Assembly (NCBI GenBank): GCA_013398615.1
Contig: VZSR01001479.1
Span: forward strand, 18,613,122-18,677,121
DNA: 64,000 nucleotides
Origin: Brachypodius melanocephalos
Taxonomy: Eukaryota > Chordata > Aves > Passeriformes > Pycnonotidae
Direction of reading: 5' to 3'
Below are positions 25,056-32,869 of the stretch, in pieces (positions within the stretch are counted from its first letter, which is position 1; each line of letters starts with the position of its first letter). Both the position numbers and the translations under genes were made by a program. A model generated the notes under the pieces. It saw only the letters and a program-made list of their open reading frames with translations, did not search any database and was not told the DNA's origin.

Positions 25056-28000
25056 GTACCTGTGACTGTGGGGAGACATGAGCCCAGAAAATCATCTTGG
25101 CCTGCCCCCTTCTCCTTCTCTTCCTCAGAGATCGCTGTCTGGGGGCTGCTCCGGCCTTTGTTCGGGGATCAGCCCTGGCCACCCAGCCGGGCATCACCAG
25201 CGCCGCCGGGAAAGAGGCAAGCAGCAAAATTTGATAAATCCCTTCCTACAGCACTGTGGCGAACCCCCAGCAAACTGCTCGTCGCTACTCAGCTCTTTGT
25301 GTGCGCCCGTGTGTGCGTAGATATATATATCATATACATATATATAAATGAGCGTGCGTATGTGCACCAGCGCACGCACGCAGTTTCCCTCTGAGTTGTG
25401 GTAAGCCAGGGGCGGGCTGGGCCGGCCTTGCTGCCCGCCCTGGCACCGCGGCCGCCCCGGAGCCCGGCCCCACGGCCATCCCCGGCCCCACGGCCCGGCC
25501 CGGGCCCGCGGCGTGGGGCGGGGACGCTGCGGCCGCCACGAAGGGGCCGATGGCGGCGGCGCCTCCCGCCGGCAGCCCCGGCAGGTCCCGCTCCCCAGGA
25601 GGTGGCGGTGTCGGCTGCCGGCGGCTGCGGGGGCTCCTTTCCCCCAGCCCCCGGCCGTCCCCGCCCGCCGGGAAGCCGCCCAGCGCTTACCTTCATTGGG
25701 TTTCCGCTCCCCATCCCCCAGGGCAGGCGCAGCCTTCGACAACTGCAAAGACAACAGAAAATCAGTCACAAAACGGAACCGTGACGCGCTCCCGGGGTGC
25801 CCCGGGCAGGGGCCCAGGGGGTCCCGGTGCCGTCGCCCCGGCGGGCAGGAGGCGGAGGGAGCCCCGGTGGGAGGGGGAGCCCCCAAGGCGGGGCCGCTCC
25901 CCGTCGGCCGCCCCGGCAGGCACAGAGGGATCTTTTGTTCCCCCGTCCCCTGGTGGAGCCGAGAGGGGCACGGGTGGGACGGCCCCGAGCTGGAGGACGG
26001 GGCTGGGAAGGCGGTGTGGCGGGCCCGAGAGAGGCCCTAAAGGGAGAAACGCGTCCCCAAGAAGCTGCTCTCAGTGACCGTGGGCAAACACCGGGAGCAA
26101 ATGGGAGCCCGGAGGAGAAAAGTAATGGGGTGACCGGCTGCTGCTGCCGACACGACCGTGGAACGGGCACCGCTTCTCCTCGGAAAGGTGAATCTGGCCC
26201 GGGAGGGCAGACGGGGGAGAAGGGCGGCCAGGCACGGAAGGGCATCGCTCCCCTCTCAATGTCACAGATGTCTGTCACCCAGCAGTGGTGGCCACGGAGG
26301 TGTCGGCATCTGGCCGGGTGTCAGGGCGATTAACTGTGACAGCACCACTTTGCCGACTGACGCCGCCGAACCGCCCGGGTTTTCTTCCTCTCTGATGGAA
26401 GGGAGGGCGACGCGCGCCCTCACCTAGGTGTCCCGGTCCCCAGCCCCTACGTGGATCCCATTCCTGCACTTCAAAGCCTCCCCTGGGCCAACACCGAAAA
26501 GGCTGCAAGCTCTGCAGTCACTCCTGCTGCCCTTTGGGACTAGGGACATTTCCACAGCACTGATGCAGGCAGGAGTGGTGACAGGTAACCCACCCCCAAA
26601 ATGGTATGGAGAAATATTACACCACTTTACTAAGGAAGTCTTTTTAATTCCAGGTGAAACAAGAACGCCACTCTTCCTGCTCTTCGTGAGGGCTTTAGCT
26701 CTGACGTAACTCTCCAGCCAAGTCAGGCTTCCCCCTGCTGTTCTGTTCTGAACCAAAACGGAAAAAGCCCAGCTTTCTTCACTTCTCCGAGGTATGTTGC
26801 CACCTGTGTGATACCATCCACCCCAGAACCTGCTGCCTTTTCAGCAGAGGCCCATAAGAATAGGGATCCATACAAAATATTGCTTTCTCAGCAATATGCT
26901 GTGTTCAGGCTCAGAAAAAGGCCCTCTGATCTTGTAGCTGAAGACAGAACTGAATTAAGGCCAAGTCCACCCCAAGCTCACAACAGGAATCTGCCACCTG
27001 TGGTCTGCTAAGCAGTCCCGTGCACAGGGCAGCACCACCATCCAAGCAGCCAAAAGTGTCAGCTTTTAAAAGGAGGGGGCAAGAGAGTCAGCTAGGAGCC
27101 CCTCTCCCAGACATTCCTTTGTGTCTGTGCATAGTTCCCTTTGTCTAAGGGTCCCTCTGATCAAACTTGTTTCTTATTTCAAAATTCTCTTTCTATACCT
27201 GGGCATAACTTAGCAGCCCAGACCTGAACTGCCCCTTGCATGGATCTATTTCTTCTCTGGGGATGAGGGGGCTGGGTGCCCAGTCTCAGTGCTGTGACAA
27301 CACTTTAAAAAGCAGGTTCCTAGAAACAGTTTCATTCCTGAAGTGTGAAGGTCACTGCAACAGCACAAACAAAATGGAGGCAGCGGAGGCTGCAGCAGCC
27401 TTCCAAAGCCACTCAGTGCCTGACAATCTATGGGTAAAAAGAAAACTGCATCAAGGGCAAAGAAGCCTCAATCTGCTATGGCACAGGAAGAGGATCATGA
27501 GCCAAGTCAGTTTATTCAAGTCACAATGCCCAAGACTTCTCACAGAGGGATTTCTGGTTCACACACAAAATGACCATGACAGACTGAGCAAAATTAGCTT
27601 GAAGACACTTTGAGGGTCATTTTTACCCATTCTCTATGCAAAACTACCCAGAACCAGCTGCCAAGCCCCCTGCCTCCTCACATGCAAGGATACAGGCTGC
27701 ACAAGTGATGAGAAGCAGAAGCAAGCCACATGCTTTCACTACTCACCTGTGCCTAGCCAGCACCTCACCCTGCCTCTGATGTAGGGGAGCAGGAGCCAGA
27801 ACACTCCTGCAGTGCTCACCTGGACCTGGGATGTGATCTGACCCCAAAGATGGGAAACGAGATCGGTGCAAAGTGGGCAAAGAGCTTCTGAGCTTTCCCA
27901 GGGGAGCTCTCAGCAGAAACCAAAAAGGTTTCCCAGAGCTATCAGTAACACACTCTCTGCTCACTATTCCAAGAAACTTTTCTGCCCTTTCAGCAGTGCC

Positions 28001-31000
28001 TTTCACCTGCGCCTAGTGCCCTGAAAGCACGTCCACTAGAACAGCAGGTGAGGCAGGGCCTTGTGCCTCACTTCAAAACAGTCTGCTGCATATCAGACAT
28101 GGGGAACCGAAAACATTCCTGAGGACAAGCAGGCCAACTGTGCCCTTCGGTAGGAGCCTGAAGGTCATGCTCTCCTCTGCTGGCTTTTGGCATTACCCAA
28201 CAGTTCTGTAACACAATTTCCTTCCAATAGATTTTCAACATTTCACAGTAGTGTGGAAGCAACCTCTGGTTTGGCCTTGAGAGTAGGATAAATGAGCCCA
28301 GGAATGGGGCTGACAGAGGCAGCTCCTTTCTGTGCTCTTTGCAGGTTGTAGGAAATGCACATGCCTCCCTCTGTGGGGTAAAACCTTCCCTAACAAGTAA
28401 ACCCACTCCACACTATCCATGTGTCTGTACCTTCCCTGTCTCCCTTCTCCCCCAGTCCCTGTCTAAAGCAAGCTTTTCTCCGAAGGGAGAGAAAAGGTTA
28501 ATCAAGTCATTCCTCTCTAACCATCACCCCCCTCACCACCACCACCATCAGCACTCTTTCTCTCCCTTCCCCTCCCCCTAATCTGTGCAGCCTCATTAAA
28601 AGAGCTTTGTAACTGTTTAGGACTGGAACAAACAATCCATCCACTTTGAGAGGGACTCTGGGACAGGAGTTAAGGCACTTTTCGTCTTAGGCACTAGAAA
28701 TTCTCAGCGTTTTCTGCTTAGGAGAGGGGGGGAATGGGACTCACTGCACTCCTTCTCCATTGTACATGCAGACAGAGGTCAGTAATCCTGCAAGCTGCCA
28801 GTGCAGCCAAGGCACCTCTGACAGAACAGACAGGAGAATGGATTTGGGGGTGCTCAGGAGTCAGTGAGCCCCTCCGACATCCCTCTCCCCTGCTTCCAAA
28901 GGAGTGCTCCTCTTTCCAGCCTGTCCTCAGAGCATAGGAACAGCTCTGCAGAAGGTGACCTGCTGCATGCCAGCTGCCTAAGGGCTGTGGAAGCAGGTTC
29001 TGGTGGCTCCCCATCATGGTGTGGTGCAGAGGCACAGCAAAGGCAGGCAGCCTGGTGGGTGTGCGATCATTAACAGTCTAGTCACAGGCTTGTTCTCCCT
29101 CCCTCAGTGTCTGATCACTGCCTCTTCCCTATGGCAATACAGCTGGTATATCCAGGTCCCTCTGCTGTTCAGGGCAGGAGGGGAAGAGCTCCCAGACCAT
29201 CATCAGGAGTGACCTGTCACCAGGCTGGCAGCAAGACCCGCAGATACAGGAAGAGGGGAAATAACCACCTGTCCCCCATTCTCTAGGAAAGGGAGGACTG
29301 GAGGGGGGCAACAGTGCAACCTCTCTAATCCTGTGGTGCGTGAGAACTGTGCACACCGCTCAGCACAATCACCACCGCTCAGCTGGGAGGGTGGCACAGC
29401 AGAAGTGCCTTTCCCTCCCTTGCCTACATGGAAAGGCTATCACCACCAGTGGAGGCAGACACCTGCGGCATCAGTGCTGCCCAGTCCTGACCATGAAACA
29501 ATTTCCCACCATCCAAGTCTTGCTGCAGAAGCAACCATAACAACCACCTCAGTAAGGAATCATCCCCCTGAACCTTCACCAGAGGAGCGCCGTGATTCCT
29601 TCATCCCTTGTCCTTCACTTCCAGGAAAGCTGCCTGACACATGCTGGACCCCTGAAGACATATGCTTCCCCAGCTCAGACTCTGTCAGGGCTTTTATTTA
29701 ATGCTCTCTAATGCGCCTGGCTAGCTAGATAGATCAGCCTGACAGCCAGATAAATATTATCATCAAAGCACAAACCCTAGTCCCGTGTGAAGAGTCATGC
29801 CTTCTGCCACGCTCAGAGTCATCATCAAGCTGCCTACATGAGATCTGCTGGTATTTCTAACGTTCCCATCACCGTGGTGCCTGGACATCCAACGGACAAA
29901 TAAGGACAGAACCGAAGGGCAGATCTCACTGTCTATCTGCCTGAGCACTTATATACCTGGTACCTGAACCTCTAGCCATCTCTTGTGTCTGTCCCTGCAA
30001 CATTCCCCCCCCAGATTCCTGTAATTCTTCCCTACAATTTTTTCCATCGTTATATTGTTTTCTCATCTGCACCATGCTCCAGCCTAGGAGTAAAGGCAGC
30101 ACGAGACTTTTATGCAGCTCCTGAGGACAGACAGATCTCAACTCTACCTGATCCGCCGTTTCCTCTTCTGGGGAAGAGGAAGGGGAGGGGAAAAGGAACA
30201 AGGGGAGGGTTAAAGGGTGTTATCACTGGACACTGATACAGAGTTGTCTATACTACAGGTGGGGAACAGATGCTACTGTACAAGTTTACTGAGGAGCTGG
30301 CAGGCAAAGAAACCCCTGTTCTGGGAGATGGTGGAAAAACTCCTGGAGAGCAGAAACAATTGTCCCACCAGCCAAATCTGGCAGGAAGGCAGCAGGGAGC
30401 TGCTCTGTGCCACACTCAAGTGAGAGTGTGCCTCAGTTCCTTCCGAGCACAGCCGAGCACAGCCTAATGTGCGGCTGTCACTGGATAAAGTAGAGATATA
30501 ACAGGCTAGAAACAAAGCGTGCAGTGCTTGCATGACTTCAGTTACAGCTGAAATGGCTCCTAATTGGGGAGTTGCCTTCCAGCATCGGTGCTGAACAAAC
30601 AATGTGAATAAATGATTAGTTTGCAAGCGACGTTTATTTTCACGATTGTGGGAGATGATCTGGCCCCGCGCTTTTTCCAAGTGTCGAGCAGAAATGGCAG
30701 GAAAGAACTAACCTGTTATAACCTTTAAAACGTAATCCATGCCTGCCTCGCGAACAGCCACTTTCACGTGGGCACTGTCTAAACCCCTTAATATCTCTTG
30801 GCAACACAGCCCTCTTGACTCTTTAGAAAACAGATTTATAGGACAGGTTTGCAAAGAAAGCTGCCCTTCTTTTTACTTTAAAAAGAGAAAAGGAAGAAGA
30901 GTTGGTTTCTAATTCCTCAAGAATGACAATGAGGTAAAAGTAACTGAACAGGAAGAGAAGAATCCTTGGTTTTGTAACAGTGCAGGAGATCTATATTTTG

Positions 31001-31645
31001 ATTTTTTTTCTCCCCCAGTCTGGACGAAATTCTGGATCCATTCTGTCCTCTTTGATCTCTTATTTGTTTTTCCAGCTAGGCATTTTGAACTCCACTCGGC
31101 GGCACGAACCCGAGCTGGGACCCAAGGCAAATATCACCGAGAAACAGCCTTTTGCAATGTCAGGAGACCCGAGGCTGATGCAAGAAGGCAGCGCGCTGCC
31201 TCCCTGCCCCGCGCCCCGCCGACCGCAGCGCCCCGGCCCCGGCGGGACCCCACGGCCGCGCCGGGAGCCCCTCTCCGGGGCGCGCTCGCGTGCGCGGGCA
31301 CTCCGCACGGCGCTGCCGCTGCCCCGGGTCCCCGCGGAGCTCTGGGCAGCGCTGTCCCCCCGCCGCAGCACCGCACGCACGCACGCACGCACACGTGTCT
31401 CTGCTGCGGGCACCCACCCTCGCCCGGCGCCAGCGGCGCGGCCGCACCGCACCAAGCAGGTGGGAGGCAAAGGGGGGGTGCCCCGAGAAAACAAAAAAGG
31501 GGGGAAAAGTATTTTCGGCCGTCTGCCTTCCCTCCCCCTCCGCTACGCGGGGCACAAAAGTCCCCGTCCCGCTGCTTACCTCCGCGCTCTGCAGATAGAG
31601 CAGCGCCGCCAGCCCCCAGTGGATCCAAGTGAGCAGAAAGTTCAT
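11811..31645 (-). CDS. VEGFA: VEGFA, vascular endothelial growth factor A (8 coding exons, join)
   Basis: Secreted angiogenic growth factor of the PDGF/VEGF cystine-knot family; it binds VEGFR1/VEGFR2 and, through its basic tail, neuropilin and heparan sulfate. Coding exons, minus strand, in order: 31645-31580, 25742-25691, 20585-20389, 18677-18601, 18193-18161, 15411-15340, 14208-14077, 11832-11811. The total is 651 nt, 216 codons plus stop. All seven introns are GT-AG and the phases join without a stop. Skipping 6a gives 192 aa, skipping 7 gives 172 aa, skipping both gives 148 aa; minus a 26-aa signal peptide these are VEGF190, 166, 146 and 122, the avian series. The eight core cysteines are present (C52, C77, C83, C86, C87, C94, C128, C130), with an N-glycosylation sequon at N101-V-T. 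No frameshift or broken site is seen. The gene spans about 23 kb. Confidence 0.98.
11833..14076 (-). other. VEGFA: VEGFA intron 7
   Basis: A 2,244-nt intron with GT...AG ends (GTTTGT ... TTTAACAG). It holds no recognised gene or large repeat. Just inside the donor the transcript is purine-rich (14017-14049), a possible splicing enhancer for the weak exon 7 donor. Confidence 0.9.
14077..14208 (-). CDS. VEGFA: VEGFA exon 7: heparin- and neuropilin-binding domain
   Basis: A 132-nt exon (human length) encoding residues 167-209 plus flanking split codons. It contains HCEPCSERRKHLFVQDPQ, then a cysteine-rich block with C186, C188, C190, C197 and C209, and ends LELNERTC. Eight cysteines form the heparin-binding domain present in VEGF166 and VEGF190. 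The acceptor is TTTTTGCAG; the donor is AG|GTTTGT, weak at +3 and +4, which fits its known alternative use. The intron just downstream is purine-rich in the transcript (14017-14049). Confidence 0.97.
14209..15339 (-). other. VEGFA: VEGFA intron 6
   Basis: A 1,131-nt intron separating exons 6a and 7. It contains an A17 run (14828-14844) and a short CA repeat (about 14948-14970) on the plus strand. No other structure was recognised. Confidence 0.9.
15340..15411 (-). CDS. VEGFA: VEGFA exon 6a: alternative heparin-binding exon
   Basis: A 72-nt alternative exon, identical in length to human 6a. It encodes KSKRGRGKGQ then KRKRKKGRYKPLS, a highly basic heparan-sulfate-binding stretch that tethers the long isoforms (146 and 190) to matrix and cell surface. 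Residue 148 is Arg where I recall Lys in other species. The donor is TT|GTACGT, lacking the usual G at -1 and so sub-optimal. The acceptor (TTCCAG) lies behind a pyrimidine tract of about 107 nt. Reading through the donor gives only eight more residues before a TAG ending at 15315, so a VEGF206-type exon 6b as in human is not preserved. Confidence 0.95.
15412..15518 (-). promoter_or_regulatory. Very long polypyrimidine tract before exon 6a
   Basis: In transcript sense this is almost unbroken C/U for about 107 nt up to TTCCAG, including a T15 run (complement of 15425-15439) and several CUCUCU and UCUUU elements that fit PTB binding. Such a tract is far longer than needed for U2AF binding and suggests regulated inclusion of exon 6a. 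Confidence 0.7.
15519..18160 (-). other. VEGFA: VEGFA intron 5 (remainder)
   Basis: Intron 5 runs from 18160 to 15412 (2,749 nt). Outside the pyrimidine tract no gene, RNA or clear transposon was recognised. Confidence 0.85.
18161..18193 (-). CDS. VEGFA: VEGFA exon 5: plasmin-sensitive linker
   Basis: A 33-nt exon coding PKKDVKNKQE plus two bases of residue 142. Human exon 5 is 30 nt; the extra codon explains why avian isoforms are one residue longer. It is rich in Lys, and this segment is the known plasmin-cleavage linker in the family. The acceptor is CCACAG; the donor AA|GTAAGT is a near-perfect consensus, stronger than those of exons 6a and 7. The split codon AA_ becomes Lys when joined to exon 6a or 8 and Asn when joined to exon 7, as in mammals. 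Confidence 0.96.
18194..18600 (-). other. VEGFA: VEGFA intron 4
   Basis: A 407-nt GT-AG intron, the shortest in the gene. Nothing else recognised. Confidence 0.92.
18601..18677 (-). CDS. VEGFA: VEGFA exon 4: end of VEGF homology domain
   Basis: A 77-nt exon (human length) encoding residues 106-130 and two bases of R131: I-M-R-I-K-P-H-Q, then SQHISHMSFLQHSKCDC. It supplies the last two knot cysteines, C128 and C130, and the basic R-I-K-P-H loop that contacts VEGFR2 in the family. The acceptor is CATTCCAG and the donor GTGAGA. From memory, chicken and quail have Ala at 107 and 118 where this sequence has Met and Ser, so the species is probably not galliform. Confidence 0.97.
18678..20388 (-). 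other. VEGFA: VEGFA intron 3
   Basis: A 1,711-nt GT-AG intron. No embedded gene or clear repeat was seen; open frames here are short and without family resemblance. Confidence 0.9.
20389..20585 (-). CDS. VEGFA: VEGFA exon 3: cystine-knot core and receptor-binding region
   Basis: A 197-nt exon (length as in human) encoding residues 40-105. It carries the PDGF/VEGF domain signature: C52 in SFCRTIETL, then KPSCVPLMRCAGCC (C77, C83, C86, C87) and C94 in LECVP. C77 and C86 correspond to the inter-chain disulfides, the others to the knot. The N101-V-T103 sequon matches the conserved glycosylation site. The exon opens after TTTTAG, completing Val40 (G from exon 2 plus TT), and ends in MET-GLU (ATG GAG) followed by donor GTGAGG. 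This is the most diagnostic exon of the gene. Confidence 0.99.
23800..23925 (-). mobile_element. MIR-like (CORE-SINE) remnant
   Basis: The plus strand reads like the reverse complement of the MIR family: TTCACAGAGGATAAACTGAG, then AGGTCAAAGCATGGGACAGA, then CCAGGAGTCCTGACTTC. These correspond to the remembered MIR motifs for 'fraction of bases in the core', the conserved box with AAACTGAGG and the later CCAGGAGTCC. It is old and diverged; assignment is by eye. Confidence 0.55.
25024..25053. repeat. G30 homopolymer in intron 2 (C30 in the transcript)
   Basis: Thirty consecutive G on the plus strand, 637 nt past the exon 2 donor. G runs of this size can form G-quadruplexes and C runs i-motifs; they are also prone to sequencing and assembly error, so the length may not be exact. 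Confidence 0.9.
25390..26440. promoter_or_regulatory. Second CpG island, covering VEGFA exon 2 and end of intron 1
   Basis: Dense CpG and very high G+C over about 1 kb (for example 25440-25570 and 25790-26060), with several GGGGCGGG/CCCGCCC-type boxes, set in otherwise ordinary intronic DNA. Exon 2 (25691-25742) is inside. It could be an internal promoter or enhancer, or simply a GC-rich patch of a bird gene. Confidence 0.6.
25691..25742 (-). CDS. VEGFA: VEGFA exon 2: signal-peptide end and mature N-terminus
   Basis: A 52-nt exon encoding residues 23-39 plus the first base of codon 40. The translation starts LSKAAPALGD and ends RKPNE. Signal peptidase would cut before A27 (A-P-A-L), by analogy with known VEGFA. 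The acceptor is TTTGCAG and the donor GTAAGC. The 52-nt length is the same as in human. It sits inside a second CpG-rich island about 5.8 kb from exon 1, which is unusual for an internal coding exon. Confidence 0.96.
26448..26455 (+). promoter_or_regulatory. Candidate hypoxia response element, intron 1 distal
   Basis: TACGTGGA at the edge of the second CpG island matches the HIF core RCGTG and closely resembles the TACGTGGG of the human VEGFA promoter element. A short motif like this can occur by chance. Confidence 0.35.
30765..30772 (+). promoter_or_regulatory. Candidate hypoxia response element or E-box, intron 1 proximal
   Basis: CACGTGGG about 810 nt inside intron 1, followed by CACTGTC. 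It contains the HIF core ACGTGG and a palindromic E-box CACGTG that could also bind USF or MYC. Confidence 0.35.
31370..31392. repeat. (GCAC)n microsatellite, intron 1
   Basis: Five or so ACGC/GCAC tetranucleotide units followed by ACACGTGT, about 190 nt past the exon 1 donor. Confidence 0.85.
31580..31645 (-). CDS. VEGFA: VEGFA exon 1, coding part: start codon and signal peptide
   Basis: Encodes residues 1-22, beginning MNFLLTWIHW and ending LQSAE, a short polar start followed by a hydrophobic core (L-A-A-L-L-Y-L) typical of a secretory signal peptide. Cleavage by analogy with known VEGFA is after residue 26, in exon 2. The AUG has A at -3, a good initiation context, and matches the VEGFA family start exactly. 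The exon closes on GAG with donor GTAAGC. The coding length of 66 nt equals that of mammalian exon 1. The reading frame stays open upstream of this AUG for 202 codons, which bears on non-AUG initiation (see findings). Confidence 0.97.
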
Positions 31646-31833
31646 GGTTGCCGGCGCACGCCGCGAAGCGGGGCCCGCCGTGCTCCGCCTCGCCGCCGCC
31701 GCCCCGCCGCCGCCGCCCCGCTGCGCACTCGCCCGCGCCTCCTCCGTGCCCGCCGCCGCCTCCTGGGGTGCCGCCGGCCGGGCGCTGCAAAGGGTTCCGG
31801 GGGAAGGGGGGTTCCTCTTCGGGGTCTCCGGTT

Positions 31834-31845
31834 TCACCCCTCCAT
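31834..31845 (-). promoter_or_regulatory. uORF in VEGFA leader: Met-Glu-Gly-stop
   Basis: ATG GAG GGG TGA, its AUG 200 nt upstream of the main AUG. From memory, the human leader has ATG GAC GGG TGA (Met-Asp-Gly-stop) in a nearly identical flank (GGGCTCATGG there, GGGCTTATGG here). Start context is weak at -3 (C) but G at +4. It likely tunes initiation at the main AUG by leaky scanning or reinitiation. Confidence 0.7.
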
Positions 31846-32069
31846 AAGCCCGGCTCTCCGCCGGCCCCCGCTGCTGCTTTCCGTGGGCGCTCCGCCGGGC
31901 CGAGCGCAGGCTCCGCGGCCGCCCTGCCGCCGCCCGGCCCCCGCCGCCGGGCAGTCCGAGCTCCACAGCGGCGCCCGTCCGCGGCGCTCTCCCCGCGTCC
32001 GGGCAGGCAGGCACCCGCGCCGCGTTGGCTTGGTTTCGCGCACTCACGGCAAAGTTTGCGCGGAAACTT

Positions 32070-32078
32070 TCAATGCAT
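32070..32078 (-). promoter_or_regulatory. Minimal uORF in VEGFA leader: Met-His-stop
   Basis: ATG CAT TGA at -433 from the main AUG, in context AGAGATGCA (G at -3). It is the only other AUG in the leader. I do not recall an equivalent in human. Confidence 0.5.
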
Positions 32079-32616
32079 CTCTTTTCCTGCGCCCCCTCTT
32101 CGCGGCGGCTGCCTCCGGCGGCTCCCCGAGCCGGGGTCGCCTCCCCGGGGGAAAGGGGCTGATTCCGCCGCCGCTCGGCCCGACGCCTCTCCGCAAATCG
32201 GGTGGTGGTGGTGGAAAGGACGAACAGAGCGTTTTCCTCCTGTCCTCTCTGTTACTGTCTCTCCCTCTCTCTGTCCACCGCTTAAAAAAAATCAGAATAG
32301 TAATGTATGAAAAAAAAATTTAAGAAAAATCCAAGCTGGATAGAGAGGGAGGGAACTGGGGCGTGGGAAGGCTCTGTAGGAAAGGAAGGAAAAAAAATCC
32401 CAGCGGATCAAAGTATAGGTGGGGAAAAAATAAATTAAACGAGAGGATAAAGCAAGGCGGCAAGCGAACAGCAGGTCCCGGTGCCCGGGGAGGGCTGCTC
32501 CCGCGGCGCGCTGTCCCCCGCCGGCGCGGCGTGCGCTCCTCGCCCCCGGCGCGGCGGCAGCCCGGCTCCGCGCACTCCAGCGGCGGCTCCGCGTAGCGCC
32601 CGCTCTTCGCGCAGCG

Positions 32617-32624
32617 CCCGCCCC
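32617..32624 (-). promoter_or_regulatory. GC box (Sp1-like) in VEGFA promoter
   Basis: GGGGCGGG on the gene strand. In mammals clustered Sp1 boxes lie just upstream of the cap site. Only one perfect copy is seen here, so the start may lie close below it. Confidence 0.45.
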
Positions 32625-32856
32625 ACAGCTCGCCGCTCGTCAGCACTCTGCAACTGAGCGGAGCGGCCACGGGGAGAGACGCTCCGGCAAGTCCCACCTC
32701 CTCGGCGATGGCCCGGCCTTCTCCCCGCCCTCAAGCTGGCCGTGCAGGCTGTAGCCCCGCGGTCCCGCTCGCCGGAGCCGTAGCCCCTCGGCTCTCGCAT
32801 TTCTAGCCCAGTTCCCCGCCCTGCCTTCTCGCCGCGCTTTCTGCCATGCACATGGA

Positions 32857-32862
32857 TACGTG
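32857..32862 (+). promoter_or_regulatory. Candidate promoter hypoxia response element
   Basis: TACGTG (context GGATACGTGTTCGGG) about 1.2 kb upstream of the AUG, at the outer edge of the CpG island. It holds the HIF core ACGTG and the ATACGTG seen in the human element, although the human site lies farther from its cap site. Confidence 0.35.
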
Positions 32863-32869
32863 TTCGGGT

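Larger units (their letters stand above)
20586..25690 (-). other. VEGFA: VEGFA intron 2
   Basis: A 5,105-nt GT-AG intron. It carries a MIR-like SINE remnant (about 23800-23925), a G30 homopolymer (25024-25053) and a TA-rich microsatellite (about 25320-25348) close to exon 2. No other gene is supported. Confidence 0.9.
25743..31579 (-). other. VEGFA: VEGFA intron 1
   Basis: A 5,837-nt GT-AG intron. The 5' end lies in the promoter CpG island and the 3' end in the second island. It contains two hypoxia-element-like sites (30765-30772 and 26448-26455) and a (GCAC)n microsatellite (about 31370-31392). Reading frames that appear long here are GC-driven and have no start or family support. Confidence 0.9.
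31646..32640 (-). other. VEGFA: VEGFA 5' untranslated leader
   Basis: A GC-rich leader of roughly 1 kb, similar in length to the human one. A T-rich segment in the middle (transcript TCTCGTTTAATTTATTTTTT, about 32424-32443) matches a segment that lies about 220 nt from the human cap site, placing the start near 32600-32660. Only two AUGs occur before the main start. Mammalian VEGFA leaders contain IRES activity and a CUG-started long form; whether that applies here is not visible. The upstream boundary is an estimate. Confidence 0.65.
31180..32860. promoter_or_regulatory. VEGFA promoter/exon 1 CpG island
   Basis: Continuous CpG-dense, G+C-rich sequence from intron 1 through exon 1 and the leader to the promoter, interrupted by the T-rich part of the leader (about 32280-32450). 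VEGFA promoters are TATA-less and CpG-island based; no TATA box was seen at a fitting place. Confidence 0.8.

Noticed and set aside
25194..26333. Several overlapping 170-230-codon frames on both strands around exon 2
   Set aside because: All are GC-driven shadows; the only real coding part is the 52-nt exon 2.
32047..32047. Apparent Met start of a 295-codon frame that contains the VEGFA signal peptide
   Set aside because: The codon is GTG, not ATG; it is not a normal eukaryotic start, and the MNFLLT start at 31645 has a good context and matches the family.
30980..32323. 447-codon plus-strand open frame across VEGFA exon 1 and leader
   Set aside because: Begins with a non-ATG codon, is made of Pro/Arg/Ala/Gly runs, and lies antisense in a CpG island where stop codons are rare. 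No domain or splice support.
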